27,595 bases of DNA from Selenomonadaceae bacterium (GCA_016286075.1 JAEERZ010000003.1:1-27595), one strand, 5' to 3'. Numbered from the stretch's first letter, positions 1-7,491 are shown. Program-made: numbers and translations. Notes: generated by a model not told the origin, from the sequence alone.

Positions 1-150
1 GACAGGATTTTTTACGAGGTTGCAATGGCCAGACGCGATGACGGGGCTTATCTTGTTACGGGCAACAAACGGCATTATCCTGAAAAACATTATGTGGTAA
101 CGCCCGCAGAAATGATACGAATACTGACAGAAACAGAACGCAGCGTATGA
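1..150 (+). CDS. C-terminal end of a PIN-domain toxin-like protein (partial)
   Basis: An open frame enters from the left edge and stops at TGA 148-150, giving 49 residues. The piece contains YEVA, LVTGN, a following HYP, and VVTPAEM. This matches my memory of the C-terminal end of PIN-family putative toxins (COG1569 type), where a conserved LVTGN-x-HFP segment carries late acidic/polar active-site residues and is followed by VVTP. PIN domains are metal-dependent RNases, usually paired with a small antitoxin encoded upstream, which would lie outside this window. Only the tail is visible, so neither the catalytic acids nor the partner can be checked. It is unrelated in function to the flagellar genes that follow. 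Confidence 0.7.
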   Translation, partial: DRIFYEVAMARRDDGAYLVTGNKRHYPEKHYVVTPAEMIRILTETERSV

Positions 151-203
151 CGAAAGGATCGCCATGCGCTGATTTTCTTGTGCAAAATGAACAGTTCAAG
201 GCT

Positions 204-231
204 TTGCTATATCTTTCTTTTGTGGTACAAT
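204..231 (+). promoter_or_regulatory. Putative sigma-A promoter TTGCTA-N16-TACAAT
   Basis: TTGCTA (204-209) and TACAAT (226-231) are separated by 16 bases, matching 4/6 and 5/6 of the consensus hexamers. A GGAGGAG ribosome-site-like string and a GTG codon follow at 238-252. It is the best promoter-like pair between the toxin gene and flbD, but motif matching alone is weak evidence. Confidence 0.35.
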
Positions 232-249
232 ACAAACGGAGGAGTTTGC

Positions 250-330
250 GTGCGTCCTTGTGCCGTTGTCGCGCGGGCAATAAAAAGGTATAAGACTTTT
301 TTCCTCGTTTCTGACGGAAGCCGCTTTTAG
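250..330 (+). CDS. Possible 26-codon small ORF upstream of flbD
   Basis: A GTG at 250 lies 7 bases after GGAGGAG (about 238-244) and opens a frame that reaches TAG at 328-330. The peptide would be 26 residues, starting VRPCAVVARAI and ending SDGSRF, with several basic residues. It sits between a promoter-like pair and the flagellar array and overlaps the first arm of a 9-bp hairpin. It could be a leader peptide, a small protein, or chance. I do not recognise it. Confidence 0.2.
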   Translation: MRPCAVVARAIKRYKTFFLVSDGSRF

Positions 331-340
331 GGGCTTCCGT
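314..340 (+). other. 9-bp inverted repeat upstream of flbD
   Basis: ACGGAAGCC (314-322) pairs perfectly with GGCTTCCGT (332-340) around a 9-base loop. No T-run follows, so it is not a typical intrinsic terminator. It could stop the preceding transcript with help, act as an operator, or fold in a leader RNA. Confidence 0.45.
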
Positions 341-351
341 TGGGGCGCGGT

Positions 352-382
352 TTGTAGTATAATAAATTAGTCATAATATAAT
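352..382 (+). promoter_or_regulatory. Promoter-like AT-rich stretch before flbD (two TATAAT boxes)
   Basis: Exact TATAAT hexamers occur at 358-363 and 377-382. They lie 27-50 bases before the flbD start in an otherwise GC-rich sequence. Suitable -35 boxes are poor: TTCCGT at 335-340 for the first (17-base spacer) and TTGTAG at 352-357 for the second (19-base spacer). One may start the main flagellar transcript. Confidence 0.35.
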
Positions 383-409
383 ATTTTTGCAGAAACGGGA
401 GCGTGTCCT

Positions 410-607
410 ATGATCAAATTGACGAAGTTTAATTCCGAGGCCAACAAGAAAGGCGTTTTCATCCTGAACGCGGAAGTGATCGAGACGATCGAGGAGACGC
501 CGGATACTGTGGTGACGTTGATCAACGGCAAGAAGCTGATCGTGGACGAGCCGATGGACGAGGTTGTGCGGCGGGTGATGTCGTATCGCCGCGCGCTTCA
601 TAAGTGA
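410..607 (+). CDS. flbD: FlbD-family flagellar protein (SwrD-like)
   Basis: This is a 65-residue protein with the family pattern: MIKLTKFN at the start, a VLNA-like FILNAEVIETIEETPDTVVTL segment split here around residues 17-37, a GKK turn, and a VxEPMDEVV segment near 46-53. FlbD/SwrD proteins are about 60-75 residues long and are encoded beside the motor genes in Firmicutes and spirochaetes. In Bacillus the homologue SwrD raises motor torque. The ATG at 410 follows a GGGAG string. It is the first gene of the long plus-strand flagellar array, 80 bases ahead of fliL. The fit in length, motif and neighbours is good. Confidence 0.9.
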   Translation: MIKLTKFNSEANKKGVFILNAEVIETIEETPDTVVTLINGKKLIVDEPMDEVVRRVMSYRRALHK

Positions 608-687
608 GGCCTATTGCGGGATTTTTGCCCGATAGGAAAGGAATTATAACGATACGAGCAAAACAGCTTGCGAAGGAGTGATTATTC

Positions 688-1254
688 ATGGCGGACGAGA
701 AGAAACCGGCGGCCGAAGAGCCGGACAAGGCGAATCCCGAAGCGGCCGAGGGCGAGGAAGGCGCCGCGGAAGAGAAGCCGAAAAAGAAGATACCGGTGAT
801 GGCAATCGCGATTGTCGTTCTCGTTTTGGTGGGCATTGCGCTGGCAGGCGGCATTGCGTATTTCGTAGCTTCAAAGCTGGTGGCGAGTTCGCACAATGAG
901 TCGGAGGGCGGTCCGCGGTACCATGACCCCGGCGTGTTCGTGAAGTTGGGCGATCCGAAGGAAGGCATCCTCGTCAATGTGGGCGGCGTCAAGGCCGGTC
1001 ACTTCCTGAAGATCGGCATCATGCTGGAAATGAATCCCAGCAAGAAGGAGATCATCACGGAAGGCAAGATGAATCCTGTCGCTGAGACGAAAATGATGGA
1101 CACCGTGCTGCATATCCTTCGTTCCGAGCCGCTGGACGGCTATGACGCGATGAAGCAGGACGCGCTGAAGGAGAAAATCAAGACGGAAGTCAATCACGAG
1201 TTGGGAGAGGGATCTGTCTACGGCGTGTATATCACGAGCTTTGTCCTGCAATAA
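688..1254 (+). CDS. fliL: Flagellar basal body-associated protein FliL
   Basis: This is a 188-residue single-pass membrane protein. Residues 1-34 form a charged cytoplasmic tail that is rich in E, K and A, residues about 36-60 form one hydrophobic helix, and the rest is the periplasmic domain with the FliL pattern: a strand with FVKLGDP, then ILVNVGG, then a KIGIMLEMN strand. FliL surrounds the stator units near the MS ring and supports torque. The ATG at 688 has GAAGGAGTG about 7 bases ahead. The gene sits between flbD and fliM, the usual Firmicute order. The N-terminal acidic tail is longer than in Bacillus FliL, in keeping with the acidic or Ala/Pro extensions seen in other proteins of this array. 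Confidence 0.93.
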   Translation: MADEKKPAAEEPDKANPEAAEGEEGAAEEKPKKKIPVMAIAIVVLVLVGIALAGGIAYFVASKLVASSHNESEGGPRYHDPGVFVKLGDPKEGILVNVGGVKAGHFLKIGIMLEMNPSKKEIITEGKMNPVAETKMMDTVLHILRSEPLDGYDAMKQDALKEKIKTEVNHELGEGSVYGVYITSFVLQ

Positions 1255-1295
1255 CGGCAGGAAATCCTCATTACCGAAGGGGGGGAGGGTGAAGA

Positions 1296-2300
1296 TTGGC
1301 AGAGGACGTACTTTCCCAGTCTGAGATAGATAAGCTGCTGTCGGCATTGTCCGACGGCTCCGTGGATGCGAATCAGGTCAAGGCCGAGGAGGACCAGAAA
1401 AAGGTCAAAGTCTATGACTTCAAACGGCCGGACAAGTTTTCCAAGGATCAGATACGAACGCTCCAGATGCTCCACGACAATTTCGGGCGTCTCCTGAATA
1501 CTTATCTTTCTACCAGTCTTCGCAGCATGGTCGACGTCGAGGTGGCTTCCGTCGAGCAGCTCACCTATCAGGAGTTCGTCCAGTCGCTGGCGAATCCCAG
1601 CGTCATCGGCGTGCTGGCGGTTCCGCCTCTCAAGGGAAATGTGGTCATGGAGCTCAATACGAGCATCGCGTTTTCCATCATCGACCGCGTTTTCGGAGGA
1701 ACCGGCTCGAACAGCATCAAGCCCAGAAGCTTGACGGAGATCGAGGAAGCGGTCATCCGCAAGACTTTCGGAAAGGCCATTGATTTTTTCCGGGATGCAT
1801 GGGAGAATGTTGTGAAGATGGAGCCGCGGCTCGAGGTCATGGAGTCGAACCCGGTATTCGTGCAGATTGTTCCGCCCAGCGATATGGTGGTCATTATCAC
1901 GCTGAAGATCGTGACCGGCGAGGTGGAGGGATTCATGAATCTCTGTATCCCGTATCTCGTGCTGGAACCGATCATGTCGAAGCTGACGACGACTTTCTGG
2001 GTGGCTTCGTCGGTGTCGAAGGAGAGCCATCCGGAACAAGTCGCGATTCTGCAGAAGAAGATAGAAAGAACCAGGGTGCCGCTCATCGTCGAAATGGGAA
2101 CAGTCGATATATCCATTCGGGAGTTCCTGATGTTGGGTTACGGAGACGTGTTGCAGCTCGATACAAAGGTGCAGGCGGAGCTGCCGGTCATGGTGGGGAC
2201 GCGACGCAAGTTTTTCTGTCGTCCCGGCACTTTCGGAAAAAAATCGGCCATTCAGATAACGCGAGTGGCGCCAGAGGGAGATGAAGGAACCGATGAGTGA
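1296..2300 (+). CDS. fliM: Flagellar motor switch protein FliM
   Basis: This is a 334-residue C-ring protein. The N-terminal LSQSEIDKLLSAL (residues about 6-18) is the conserved peptide that binds phosphorylated CheY. It is followed by the KVYDFKRPDKFSKDQ segment that opens the middle CheC-like domain, and a C-terminal SpoA-type domain contains the LGYGDVLQLD pattern. The start is TTG at 1296, placed after a strong GGGGGAGGGTGAA ribosome site, and no closer ATG fits. FliM joins FliG to FliY/FliN in the switch and converts CheY-P binding into a change of rotation. Its end overlaps the start of fliY by 8 bases, which suggests coupled translation. Confidence 0.96.
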   Translation: MAEDVLSQSEIDKLLSALSDGSVDANQVKAEEDQKKVKVYDFKRPDKFSKDQIRTLQMLHDNFGRLLNTYLSTSLRSMVDVEVASVEQLTYQEFVQSLANPSVIGVLAVPPLKGNVVMELNTSIAFSIIDRVFGGTGSNSIKPRSLTEIEEAVIRKTFGKAIDFFRDAWENVVKMEPRLEVMESNPVFVQIVPPSDMVVIITLKIVTGEVEGFMNLCIPYLVLEPIMSKLTTTFWVASSVSKESHPEQVAILQKKIERTRVPLIVEMGTVDISIREFLMLGYGDVLQLDTKVQAELPVMVGTRRKFFCRPGTFGKKSAIQITRVAPEGDEGTDE

Positions 2301-3534
2301 TGATATGATTTCGCAGGAGGAGATTGACGCCCTGCTCAATGGCGGCGGATTGCCGTCGGGCGACGCTCCGGCTGCGGACGCTCCGGCTGCGGACGCTCCG
2401 TCTGCGGAACCCGCACCTGCGGGAGGCGATGCGCCCCCTGCGGTGGCAGATCCTTTGGACGATATGCAAAAGGACGCGCTCGGCGAGATCGGGAATATCT
2501 CGATGGGGAGCGCTGCGACGACATTGTCGGTGCTTTTGGGACATAAGGTTTCCATCACGACGCCGACGGTGTCCATGTCGACGATGGCTGCGATACGGGA
2601 AAGTTACCCGATGCCGTATCTGATCGTCGAGGTCGGTTACACGGTAGGTATTGGCGGCAACAATATTCTCGCCATCCAGGCGAGCGACGCCTGCATCATC
2701 GCCGATTTGATGATGGGCGGCGACGGTACGGCTCCGCCGTCCGATCTGAACGAAATCCACATGAGCGCGGTGGGCGAGGCGATGAACCAGATGATGGGCG
2801 CCGTCGCCACGTCGCTCTCGTCGATGTTCAATAAGAAGATTGATATTTCGCCGCCGAAGGTGAACCTGATCGATCTCGGAACGGCAGATCCGGTGACGGA
2901 GATCGTGGGTACGGACGAGGCGATTGTGAAGACCTCGTTCCGTATGGAAGTCGACGGATTGATCGACAGCGAGATCATGCAGATCTTGCCGGTAGACATA
3001 GCGACGGAAATGGTGAACAGCTTGCTGAACAGCGGCGCCGTCGAGGAGGAAGCTCCGCCGCCGCCACCGCCGCCGGCTCCTGCGGTCGCACCGCAAGCGG
3101 CAGCTCCGCCGCCGCCTCCACCGGCTCCCGCGGCCGCGCCGCAGGCGGCAGCTCCGCCGCCTCCAATGGCGGCGCCTCCGCCGATGTACGGTCAGCAGGC
3201 TCGCGTGTCGGAAGGGATTCCCATACAGGCTGCGCAGTTTACGCCGCTGGCAACGGCGCCGGTGCAGGTCAACGAAGCGAATATCGGCTTGATTCTCGAC
3301 GTCTCGCTGCAGGTGACGGTGGAATTGGGTCGGACGAAGAAGTCCATCAAGGATATTCTGGAGCTGACGAACGGTTCCATCGTGGAACTCGACAAACTCG
3401 CGGGCGAGCCGGTCGATATCCACGTCAACGGCAAGTATCTGGCGAAAGGTGAGGTTGTCGTCATCGACGAAAACTTCGGCGTCCGCATCACGGATATCGT
3501 CAGTCCCGAGGAGCGCGCGGCGAAGTTGCAATAA
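2293..3534 (+). CDS. fliY: Flagellar switch protein and CheY-P phosphatase FliY
   Basis: FliY is a 413-residue fusion that replaces FliN in this lineage. Residues 1-17 (MISQEEIDALLNG) form a FliM-like CheY-P binding peptide. An Ala/Pro linker encoded by three 15-bp repeats follows. The CheC-like phosphatase domain keeps both E-x-x-N motifs (E65/N68 in LGEIGN and E162/N165 in GEAMN), so it should be catalytic. A long proline-rich linker occupies about residues 255-305, and a FliN-type SpoA domain occupies about 327-413. ATG 2293 is preferred because GAAGGAA lies just upstream and the 8-base overlap with fliM is typical. An in-frame ATG at 2281 is an alternative. The protein sits in the C ring and dephosphorylates CheY at the motor. 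Confidence 0.95.
   Translation: MSDDMISQEEIDALLNGGGLPSGDAPAADAPAADAPSAEPAPAGGDAPPAVADPLDDMQKDALGEIGNISMGSAATTLSVLLGHKVSITTPTVSMSTMAAIRESYPMPYLIVEVGYTVGIGGNNILAIQASDACIIADLMMGGDGTAPPSDLNEIHMSAVGEAMNQMMGAVATSLSSMFNKKIDISPPKVNLIDLGTADPVTEIVGTDEAIVKTSFRMEVDGLIDSEIMQILPVDIATEMVNSLLNSGAVEEEAPPPPPPPAPAVAPQAAAPPPPPPAPAAAPQAAAPPPPMAAPPPMYGQQARVSEGIPIQAAQFTPLATAPVQVNEANIGLILDVSLQVTVELGRTKKSIKDILELTNGSIVELDKLAGEPVDIHVNGKYLAKGEVVVIDENFGVRITDIVSPEERAAKLQ
2362..2406 (+). repeat. Three tandem 15-bp repeats inside fliY
   Basis: GACGCTCCGGCTGCG occurs at 2362-2376 and again at 2377-2391. A third copy at 2392-2406 has one change (GACGCTCCGTCTGCG). Each unit encodes Asp-Ala-Pro-Ala-Ala or near it, forming the linker between the CheY-binding peptide and the phosphatase domain. 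Copy number could vary between strains by slippage without breaking the frame. Confidence 0.9.
3051..3190 (+). repeat. Imperfect proline/alanine-rich repeats in fliY
   Basis: The DNA repeats a unit of about 48-51 bases that encodes a run of six prolines followed by an Ala/Pro stretch ending in APQAA. There are two near-complete copies and a degraded third. This is the flexible linker before the FliN-like domain of FliY. Confidence 0.75.
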
Positions 3535-3538
3535 TCAG

Positions 3539-3566
3539 TTTTGCCTTGTGTATTTTGCCTTGTGTA
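3539..3566 (+). repeat. Perfect 14-bp tandem repeat between fliY and cheY
   Basis: TTTTGCCTTGTGTA occurs at 3539-3552 and is repeated exactly and directly at 3553-3566. The second copy contains the TTGTGT used as -35 box in the promoter called for cheY. The first copy places the same hexamer 14 bases further upstream. It could be a binding-site pair or a recent duplication. Confidence 0.9.
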
Positions 3567-3588
3567 AATCGCAAGATTTTTATATAAT
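3560..3588 (+). promoter_or_regulatory. Putative internal promoter for cheY: TTGTGT-N17-TATAAT
   Basis: TTGTGT (3560-3565) and an exact TATAAT (3583-3588) are spaced by 17 bases, in an AT-rich gap of about 100 bases within an otherwise closely packed array. The start of cheY lies 47 bases beyond the -10 box. This would allow cheY and the following genes to be transcribed apart from the upstream switch genes. Confidence 0.5.
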
Positions 3589-3635
3589 AAGTAAGTGGAG
3601 TGCAGATTCCAAGTTAAAGAGGAGAGATGAACAAC

Positions 3636-3998
3636 ATGGCAGTCAGAGTTTTGGTTGTTGATGACGCGGCATTCATGCGGATGATGGTCAAGGACATCCT
3701 GTCTAAAAACGGCTATGAAGTGGTCGGCGAGGCGGAGAACGGCATGAAGGCTGTCGAGAAGTATCAGGAGCTGAAGCCCGATCTCACGACGATGGATATC
3801 ACGATGCCGGAAATGGACGGCATCACTGCCGTCAAGGAGATCAAGAAGATCGACGCCAATGCGAAGATCGTCATGTGCAGCGCCATGGGTCAGCAGGCGA
3901 TGGTTATCGAGGCTATCCAGGCGGGTGCGCGCGACTTTATCGTAAAGCCGTTCCAGGCGGATCGCGTTCTTGAGGCTGTCCGTAAAGCCGTAGGCTGA
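3636..3998 (+). CDS. cheY: Chemotaxis response regulator CheY
   Basis: This is a 120-residue single receiver domain. The acidic pair D9/D10 (VVDDAAF), the phosphoacceptor D54 (TTMDITMPEMDG), the Ser of the MCSAMG switch position and the late Lys of FIVKPF are all present. After phosphorylation by CheA it binds FliM and FliY at the C ring. The ATG at 3636 is preferred because GAGGAGA lies about 9 bases upstream. An ATG at 3627 would be too close to that site. The stop TGA overlaps the ATG of fliO by one base. The gene has its own promoter-like sequence. The MSSA/MCSA switch serine where many CheYs have Thr is a tolerated variant. Confidence 0.96.
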   Translation: MAVRVLVVDDAAFMRMMVKDILSKNGYEVVGEAENGMKAVEKYQELKPDLTTMDITMPEMDGITAVKEIKKIDANAKIVMCSAMGQQAMVIEAIQAGARDFIVKPFQADRVLEAVRKAVG

Positions 3999-4531
3999 TG
4001 GCTCGGGTTTTGCCCCGATTGGCGGTCTGTTTCGCGCTGGCTGCGATAGCCGTATTGTTCTTGGACGGGACGGCATTCGCGGCGGAGGGCGGTTATCTGG
4101 CGGGGTATACGGAGCCCGATCCGAGACCGACAGGGGTTTCTTGGTGGTCGACGCTGGCTTATCTTCTAAGCCTGCTTGCGGTGTTTGCGTTTGTGCTGAT
4201 TCTGGCTTACGGCGCGGCGCGGCTTTTGAGTTCTCATTTTACAAAGGCGGCGGGCGCCACCGGAGGACATCTTCTGGCGCATCTTCCGCTGGGGCCGAAC
4301 CGGTCGGTCTGCATTGTCGAGTTGGCAGAGCGCGTGTTTGTACTCGGCGTGACGGAGCATTCGATTACGCGTCTTAAAGAGATCACGGATCCGGAGGAGA
4401 TCGAGCGGCTGCATCGCAACTCTTTGGCGGTATCCGGCGGAATAGATATGTTCTCTTCCCAGATGGGAACGCTGGAACAGCTTGCGAAGAGGATCCCTTC
4501 GCTCTTTCGCGACGGAGGATATCGCAGATGA
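3998..4531 (+). CDS. fliO: Flagellar export protein FliO
   Basis: This 177-residue protein has a signal-type hydrophobic start (about residues 7-28, ending AFAAE) and a second membrane helix around residues 52-72 (LAYLLSLLAVFAF). A cytoplasmic domain with the FliO pattern follows: LLAHLPLGPNRSVCIVELAERVFVLGVTEHSI, which appears here in pieces between residues 90 and 123. FliO helps assemble the FliP ring of the flagellar export gate. The start overlaps the cheY stop (TGATG) and the ribosome site is weak, so translation probably depends on coupling to cheY. FliO is always poorly conserved. The call rests on topology, the PLGPNR pattern and the position before fliP. Confidence 0.88.
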   Translation: MARVLPRLAVCFALAAIAVLFLDGTAFAAEGGYLAGYTEPDPRPTGVSWWSTLAYLLSLLAVFAFVLILAYGAARLLSSHFTKAAGATGGHLLAHLPLGPNRSVCIVELAERVFVLGVTEHSITRLKEITDPEEIERLHRNSLAVSGGIDMFSSQMGTLEQLAKRIPSLFRDGGYRR

Positions 4532-4547
4532 GAAGGGGTTGTGAGGT

Positions 4548-5306
4548 GTGTTGAATAAGCGGCGGACTCTCATTTCTGTGGGAGCCCTGCTTTCTTTTTT
4601 GATGACGGTTCACGTCGGCTGGGCTGCGCCTCTGATTCCGAATGTCGACATCAATGTGGGCACGTCGAACAATCCGCAGGATGTGGCGGTGACGCTGCAG
4701 ATCCTCGCGATGCTGACGATCCTGTCCATAGCGCCGTCGATCCTTTTGATGACGACGGCCTTTGTCCGTATCGTGGTGGTCATCGGTTTTTTGAGGAACG
4801 CTCTTTCGACGCAGAATGTGCCGCCGAATCAGGTGGTCATCGCGCTGGCGCTGTTCTTGACGGCCTATATCATGGCGCCGTATTGGAGCGCGGCGAACGA
4901 GCAGGGGCTGCAGCCGTATTTGGCGGGGCAGATATCCCAGGAAGAGGCTATAAAGAACGTGGTGACTCCCATGCGGGAGTTCATGTTCAAGCAGACCCGG
5001 GAAGCGGATCTGGCGCTCTTCGTGAATCTTGCGAACGACCCGAGGCCCGATACGCCGGACGACGTTTCCACCTTCACGCTGATTCCGGCGTACGTGATCA
5101 GTGAGTTGAAGACGGCGTTCCAGCTGGGCTTCATGATTTATATCCCGTTTATCGTAATTGACATGATCGTGGCGAGTACCCTGATGGGCATGGGCATGAT
5201 GATGCTGCCGCCGGTCATGATTTCCATGCCGTTCAAGATATTGCTCTTCGTCATGGTAGACGGATGGCAGCTTTTGATACGGTCTTTGATTGTGAGCTTC
5301 AAGTAG
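4548..5306 (+). CDS. fliP: Flagellar export gate protein FliP
   Basis: This 252-residue inner-membrane protein has an N-terminal signal peptide (to about residue 26, VGWA). It carries the FliP hallmark stretches: TILSIAPSILLMTTAFVRIVVV, split here across residues 58-79, then LRNALSTQNVPPNQV, then FLTAYIMAPYW. Near the C-terminus are LKTAFQLGF and MMMLPPVMISMPFKILLF patterns. FliP forms the pentameric core of the export gate with FliQ and FliR. The start is GTG at 4548 (TTG at 4551 is possible), after an AAGGGG string. It is the middle gene of the fliOPQR group. Confidence 0.96.
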   Translation: MLNKRRTLISVGALLSFLMTVHVGWAAPLIPNVDINVGTSNNPQDVAVTLQILAMLTILSIAPSILLMTTAFVRIVVVIGFLRNALSTQNVPPNQVVIALALFLTAYIMAPYWSAANEQGLQPYLAGQISQEEAIKNVVTPMREFMFKQTREADLALFVNLANDPRPDTPDDVSTFTLIPAYVISELKTAFQLGFMIYIPFIVIDMIVASTLMGMGMMMLPPVMISMPFKILLFVMVDGWQLLIRSLIVSFK

Positions 5307-5326
5307 ACGAGCAGGGGGATGAGACG

Positions 5327-5596
5327 ATGTCCGGCGACGTGGTCGTGCAGATCGGTCAACAGGCGCTTATGGTCGTTCTTCTCGTGGCGGCCCCGATGCT
5401 GGGGCTGGGGCTCTTGGTAGGACTGGCTGTCAGCGTGTTCCAGACGACGACTTCGATTCAGGAGCAGACGCTGGCGTTTATCCCGAAGATTATCGCGGTT
5501 TTTGTGGCGATTCTGATTTTCGGCCCTTGGATGCTCCGCATTATGGTGGAGTACGTGTCGGGCGTATTTACAAATCTGCCGATGTATATCGGCTGA
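5327..5596 (+). CDS. fliQ: Flagellar export gate protein FliQ
   Basis: This 89-residue protein has two membrane helices. It shows the family start MSGDVVVQIGQQAL, then GLLVGLAVSVFQTTTSIQEQTLAFIPK spread over residues 29-57, and a second helix from about 58 ending PWMLRIMVEY. FliQ wraps the FliP/FliR core of the export gate. An upstream in-frame ATG exists at 5264, but ATG 5327 has AGGGGGATGAG just ahead and gives the normal family length of about 89. The gene starts 20 bases after fliP ends and is followed after 16 bases by fliR. Confidence 0.95.
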   Translation: MSGDVVVQIGQQALMVVLLVAAPMLGLGLLVGLAVSVFQTTTSIQEQTLAFIPKIIAVFVAILIFGPWMLRIMVEYVSGVFTNLPMYIG

Positions 5597-5612
5597 ACGT
5601 GGAGAGGGCGCC

Positions 5613-6395
5613 GTGGATTTTTACGATCTGATGCAGAATCATGCTGCGGTATTTCTGCTGATGCTGACGAGGGTGACGGGAATTTTCATCTTGTCGCCGT
5701 TTTTCGGCAGCCTCAATGTGCCGCAGTCGATTCGCGTTGGCGCGGCGGTGGCCTTTTCCTTTGCGATTTTCCCGGTGGTGGACGGCCTTGGCGCCGTGAC
5801 CGCGCCGGGGACTGTGATCGGCTTTGCGGCGGCTGTCGTCCGCGAGCTCTTTATCGGCTGGCTTATCGGCTTCGTGGCCTATGTCTCATTTGCGGCAATC
5901 AATATGGCAGGCAAATTGATGGATATGCAGGTGGGATTTTCGATTGTCAATGTCATGGACCCGACTTCCGGTCAGCAGATACCGCTTATCGGAAGTTTTC
6001 TTTATAATTTGGGACTTATCGTCTTTGTGGTGACGAACGGTCATCACGTGTTGATTTCATCGTTGGTGGAGAGTTTTCGGTCCGTGCCTTTGCTGGCGAT
6101 GAATCCCGATTTGTCCCTGGTGCAGCTTGTGGCCCGGATGACTGTCGGTATTTTTTCCACGGGGGCGCAGATTGCGATTCCCGTTACCTTTGCAGTGCTG
6201 ATGACGAATGTGGGCCTCGGCATTTTGGCACGGACGATGCCGCAGCTCAATATTTTCGTCGTCGGCGTGCCGATGCACATCATTATCGGTCTTGGTGTGC
6301 TGTCCATCGTGATTCCGTTTTATGTTCTCTTTTTGGATGTGGTGTTTAATGCGATGTATGGAAATATCACAATCGCCCTCCGAGCTTTACGATAG
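5613..6395 (+). CDS. fliR: Flagellar export gate protein FliR
   Basis: This 260-residue protein has about six hydrophobic segments. Family features include MLTRVTGIFILSPFFGS near residues 17-33, the RELFIGWLIGF helix around residues 81-91, the MDMQVGFS and MDPTSGQQIPLIG segments near 105-130, and a late PQLNIFVVGVP pattern. FliR completes the FliPQR export gate. The start is GTG at 5613 with GGAGAGGG upstream. The final 38 bases overlap the start of flhB, a common arrangement (some clostridia even fuse fliR and flhB). Confidence 0.95.
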   Translation: MDFYDLMQNHAAVFLLMLTRVTGIFILSPFFGSLNVPQSIRVGAAVAFSFAIFPVVDGLGAVTAPGTVIGFAAAVVRELFIGWLIGFVAYVSFAAINMAGKLMDMQVGFSIVNVMDPTSGQQIPLIGSFLYNLGLIVFVVTNGHHVLISSLVESFRSVPLLAMNPDLSLVQLVARMTVGIFSTGAQIAIPVTFAVLMTNVGLGILARTMPQLNIFVVGVPMHIIIGLGVLSIVIPFYVLFLDVVFNAMYGNITIALRALR

Positions 6396-7491
6396 CCGCT
6401 TTGTCTTCGATCTCCAGCTCTTCGCTGACGACGGAGGGGGAGAGAAGACAGAGGAACCGACGGCAAAGAAAAAGTCGGACGCCAGGAACAAGGGCCAGGT
6501 GGCGAAGAGCCAGGAACTGAATGCGGCGTTCATTCTGTTCATCGGCTTTTGGACGATGAAGGTGCTCGGAGCCTATACGTATCGCGAGATTGCCGCCTAC
6601 GCGACGTATATCTTCGGGAACCTGAATACTACGGTGGATACGGAAACGGTGATGCGGCTTTTCCTCGGCATCATTACGATGCTTTTGAAAACGTCGTTCC
6701 CGATCATGTTGGCAATCATGGTTATCGGCCTTGCCATCAATTTGGTGCAGGTCGGCTGGAATTTTACGACGGAGCCTTTGGGCTTCGATTTGAATAAGCT
6801 GAATCCCATCAACGGTTTCGGCCGCATTATTTCAAAGCGCTCTTTCGTGGAGCTCTTGAAATCCCTGTTCAAGATTCTGATTATCGGGTTGTTCCTCTAT
6901 GAGAACCTGAAGGACGAGATATTGCAGATGCCGAAGCTCATTTATCTCGACCTCAGCATGAGCATGGTGCAGATTGCCGACATCATTTTCATGATGGCCT
7001 TCAAGATATGCGCGATATTCTTTGTGCTGGCGATTTTGGACTACATGTACCAAAAGTGGGAACACAACGAACAGCTGAAGATGACCAAGCAAGAGGTCAA
7101 GGAAGAGTTCAAACAGATGGAAGGCGATCCGCAGATCAAGGGAAAGATCAAGCAGAAACAAAGAGAAATGGCGATGGCGCGCATGATGCAGGAAGTGCCG
7201 AAAGCGGACGTCATTGTGACGAACCCGACGCATTTCGCGGTGGCGCTCCGATATTCCGACGGTATGCGCGCGCCGGAGGTCATAGCTAAAGGTCAGGACC
7301 TTGTGGCGCTGAAAATAAAGGAAGTTGCTCGCGAGGCGGGCGTCGTAATCGTGGAAAACAAACCGCTGGCCCGCGCCCTTTTTGCGGCGGTGGAAATCGG
7401 CGGCACGGTGCCGCCGGAGCTTTACAAAGCGGTGGCGGAAGTTCTCGCCTACGTTTATCATCTGAAACATCCTTATCGTTACGCCGGGTGA
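6358..7491 (+). CDS. flhB: Flagellar export switch protein FlhB
   Basis: This 377-residue protein includes the Firmicute-type leader FDLQLFADDGGGEKTEEPT before the first helix. Four membrane helices lie between about residues 47 and 230. The self-cleavage motif NPTH is at residues 289-292 and is followed by FAVALRY. The cytoplasmic part sets the export switch from rod/hook to filament substrates after cleavage between Asn and Pro. ATG 6358 overlaps the fliR end by 38 bases. Earlier in-frame ATGs from 6322 would deepen the overlap and add hydrophobic residues that are not typical of the family. The ribosome site is poor, so coupling to fliR translation is likely. Confidence 0.95.
   Translation: MEISQSPSELYDSRFVFDLQLFADDGGGEKTEEPTAKKKSDARNKGQVAKSQELNAAFILFIGFWTMKVLGAYTYREIAAYATYIFGNLNTTVDTETVMRLFLGIITMLLKTSFPIMLAIMVIGLAINLVQVGWNFTTEPLGFDLNKLNPINGFGRIISKRSFVELLKSLFKILIIGLFLYENLKDEILQMPKLIYLDLSMSMVQIADIIFMMAFKICAIFFVLAILDYMYQKWEHNEQLKMTKQEVKEEFKQMEGDPQIKGKIKQKQREMAMARMMQEVPKADVIVTNPTHFAVALRYSDGMRAPEVIAKGQDLVALKIKEVAREAGVVIVENKPLARALFAAVEIGGTVPPELYKAVAEVLAYVYHLKHPYRYAG

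Noticed and set aside
314..340. Intrinsic terminator ahead of flbD.
   Set aside because: The 9-bp stem is perfect but no T-run follows on either strand, so it is kept only as a hairpin.
2362..2406. A CRISPR-like or regulatory repeat.
   Set aside because: The 15-bp units are contiguous, in frame and code for an Ala/Pro linker. No CRISPR array is seen anywhere in the window.
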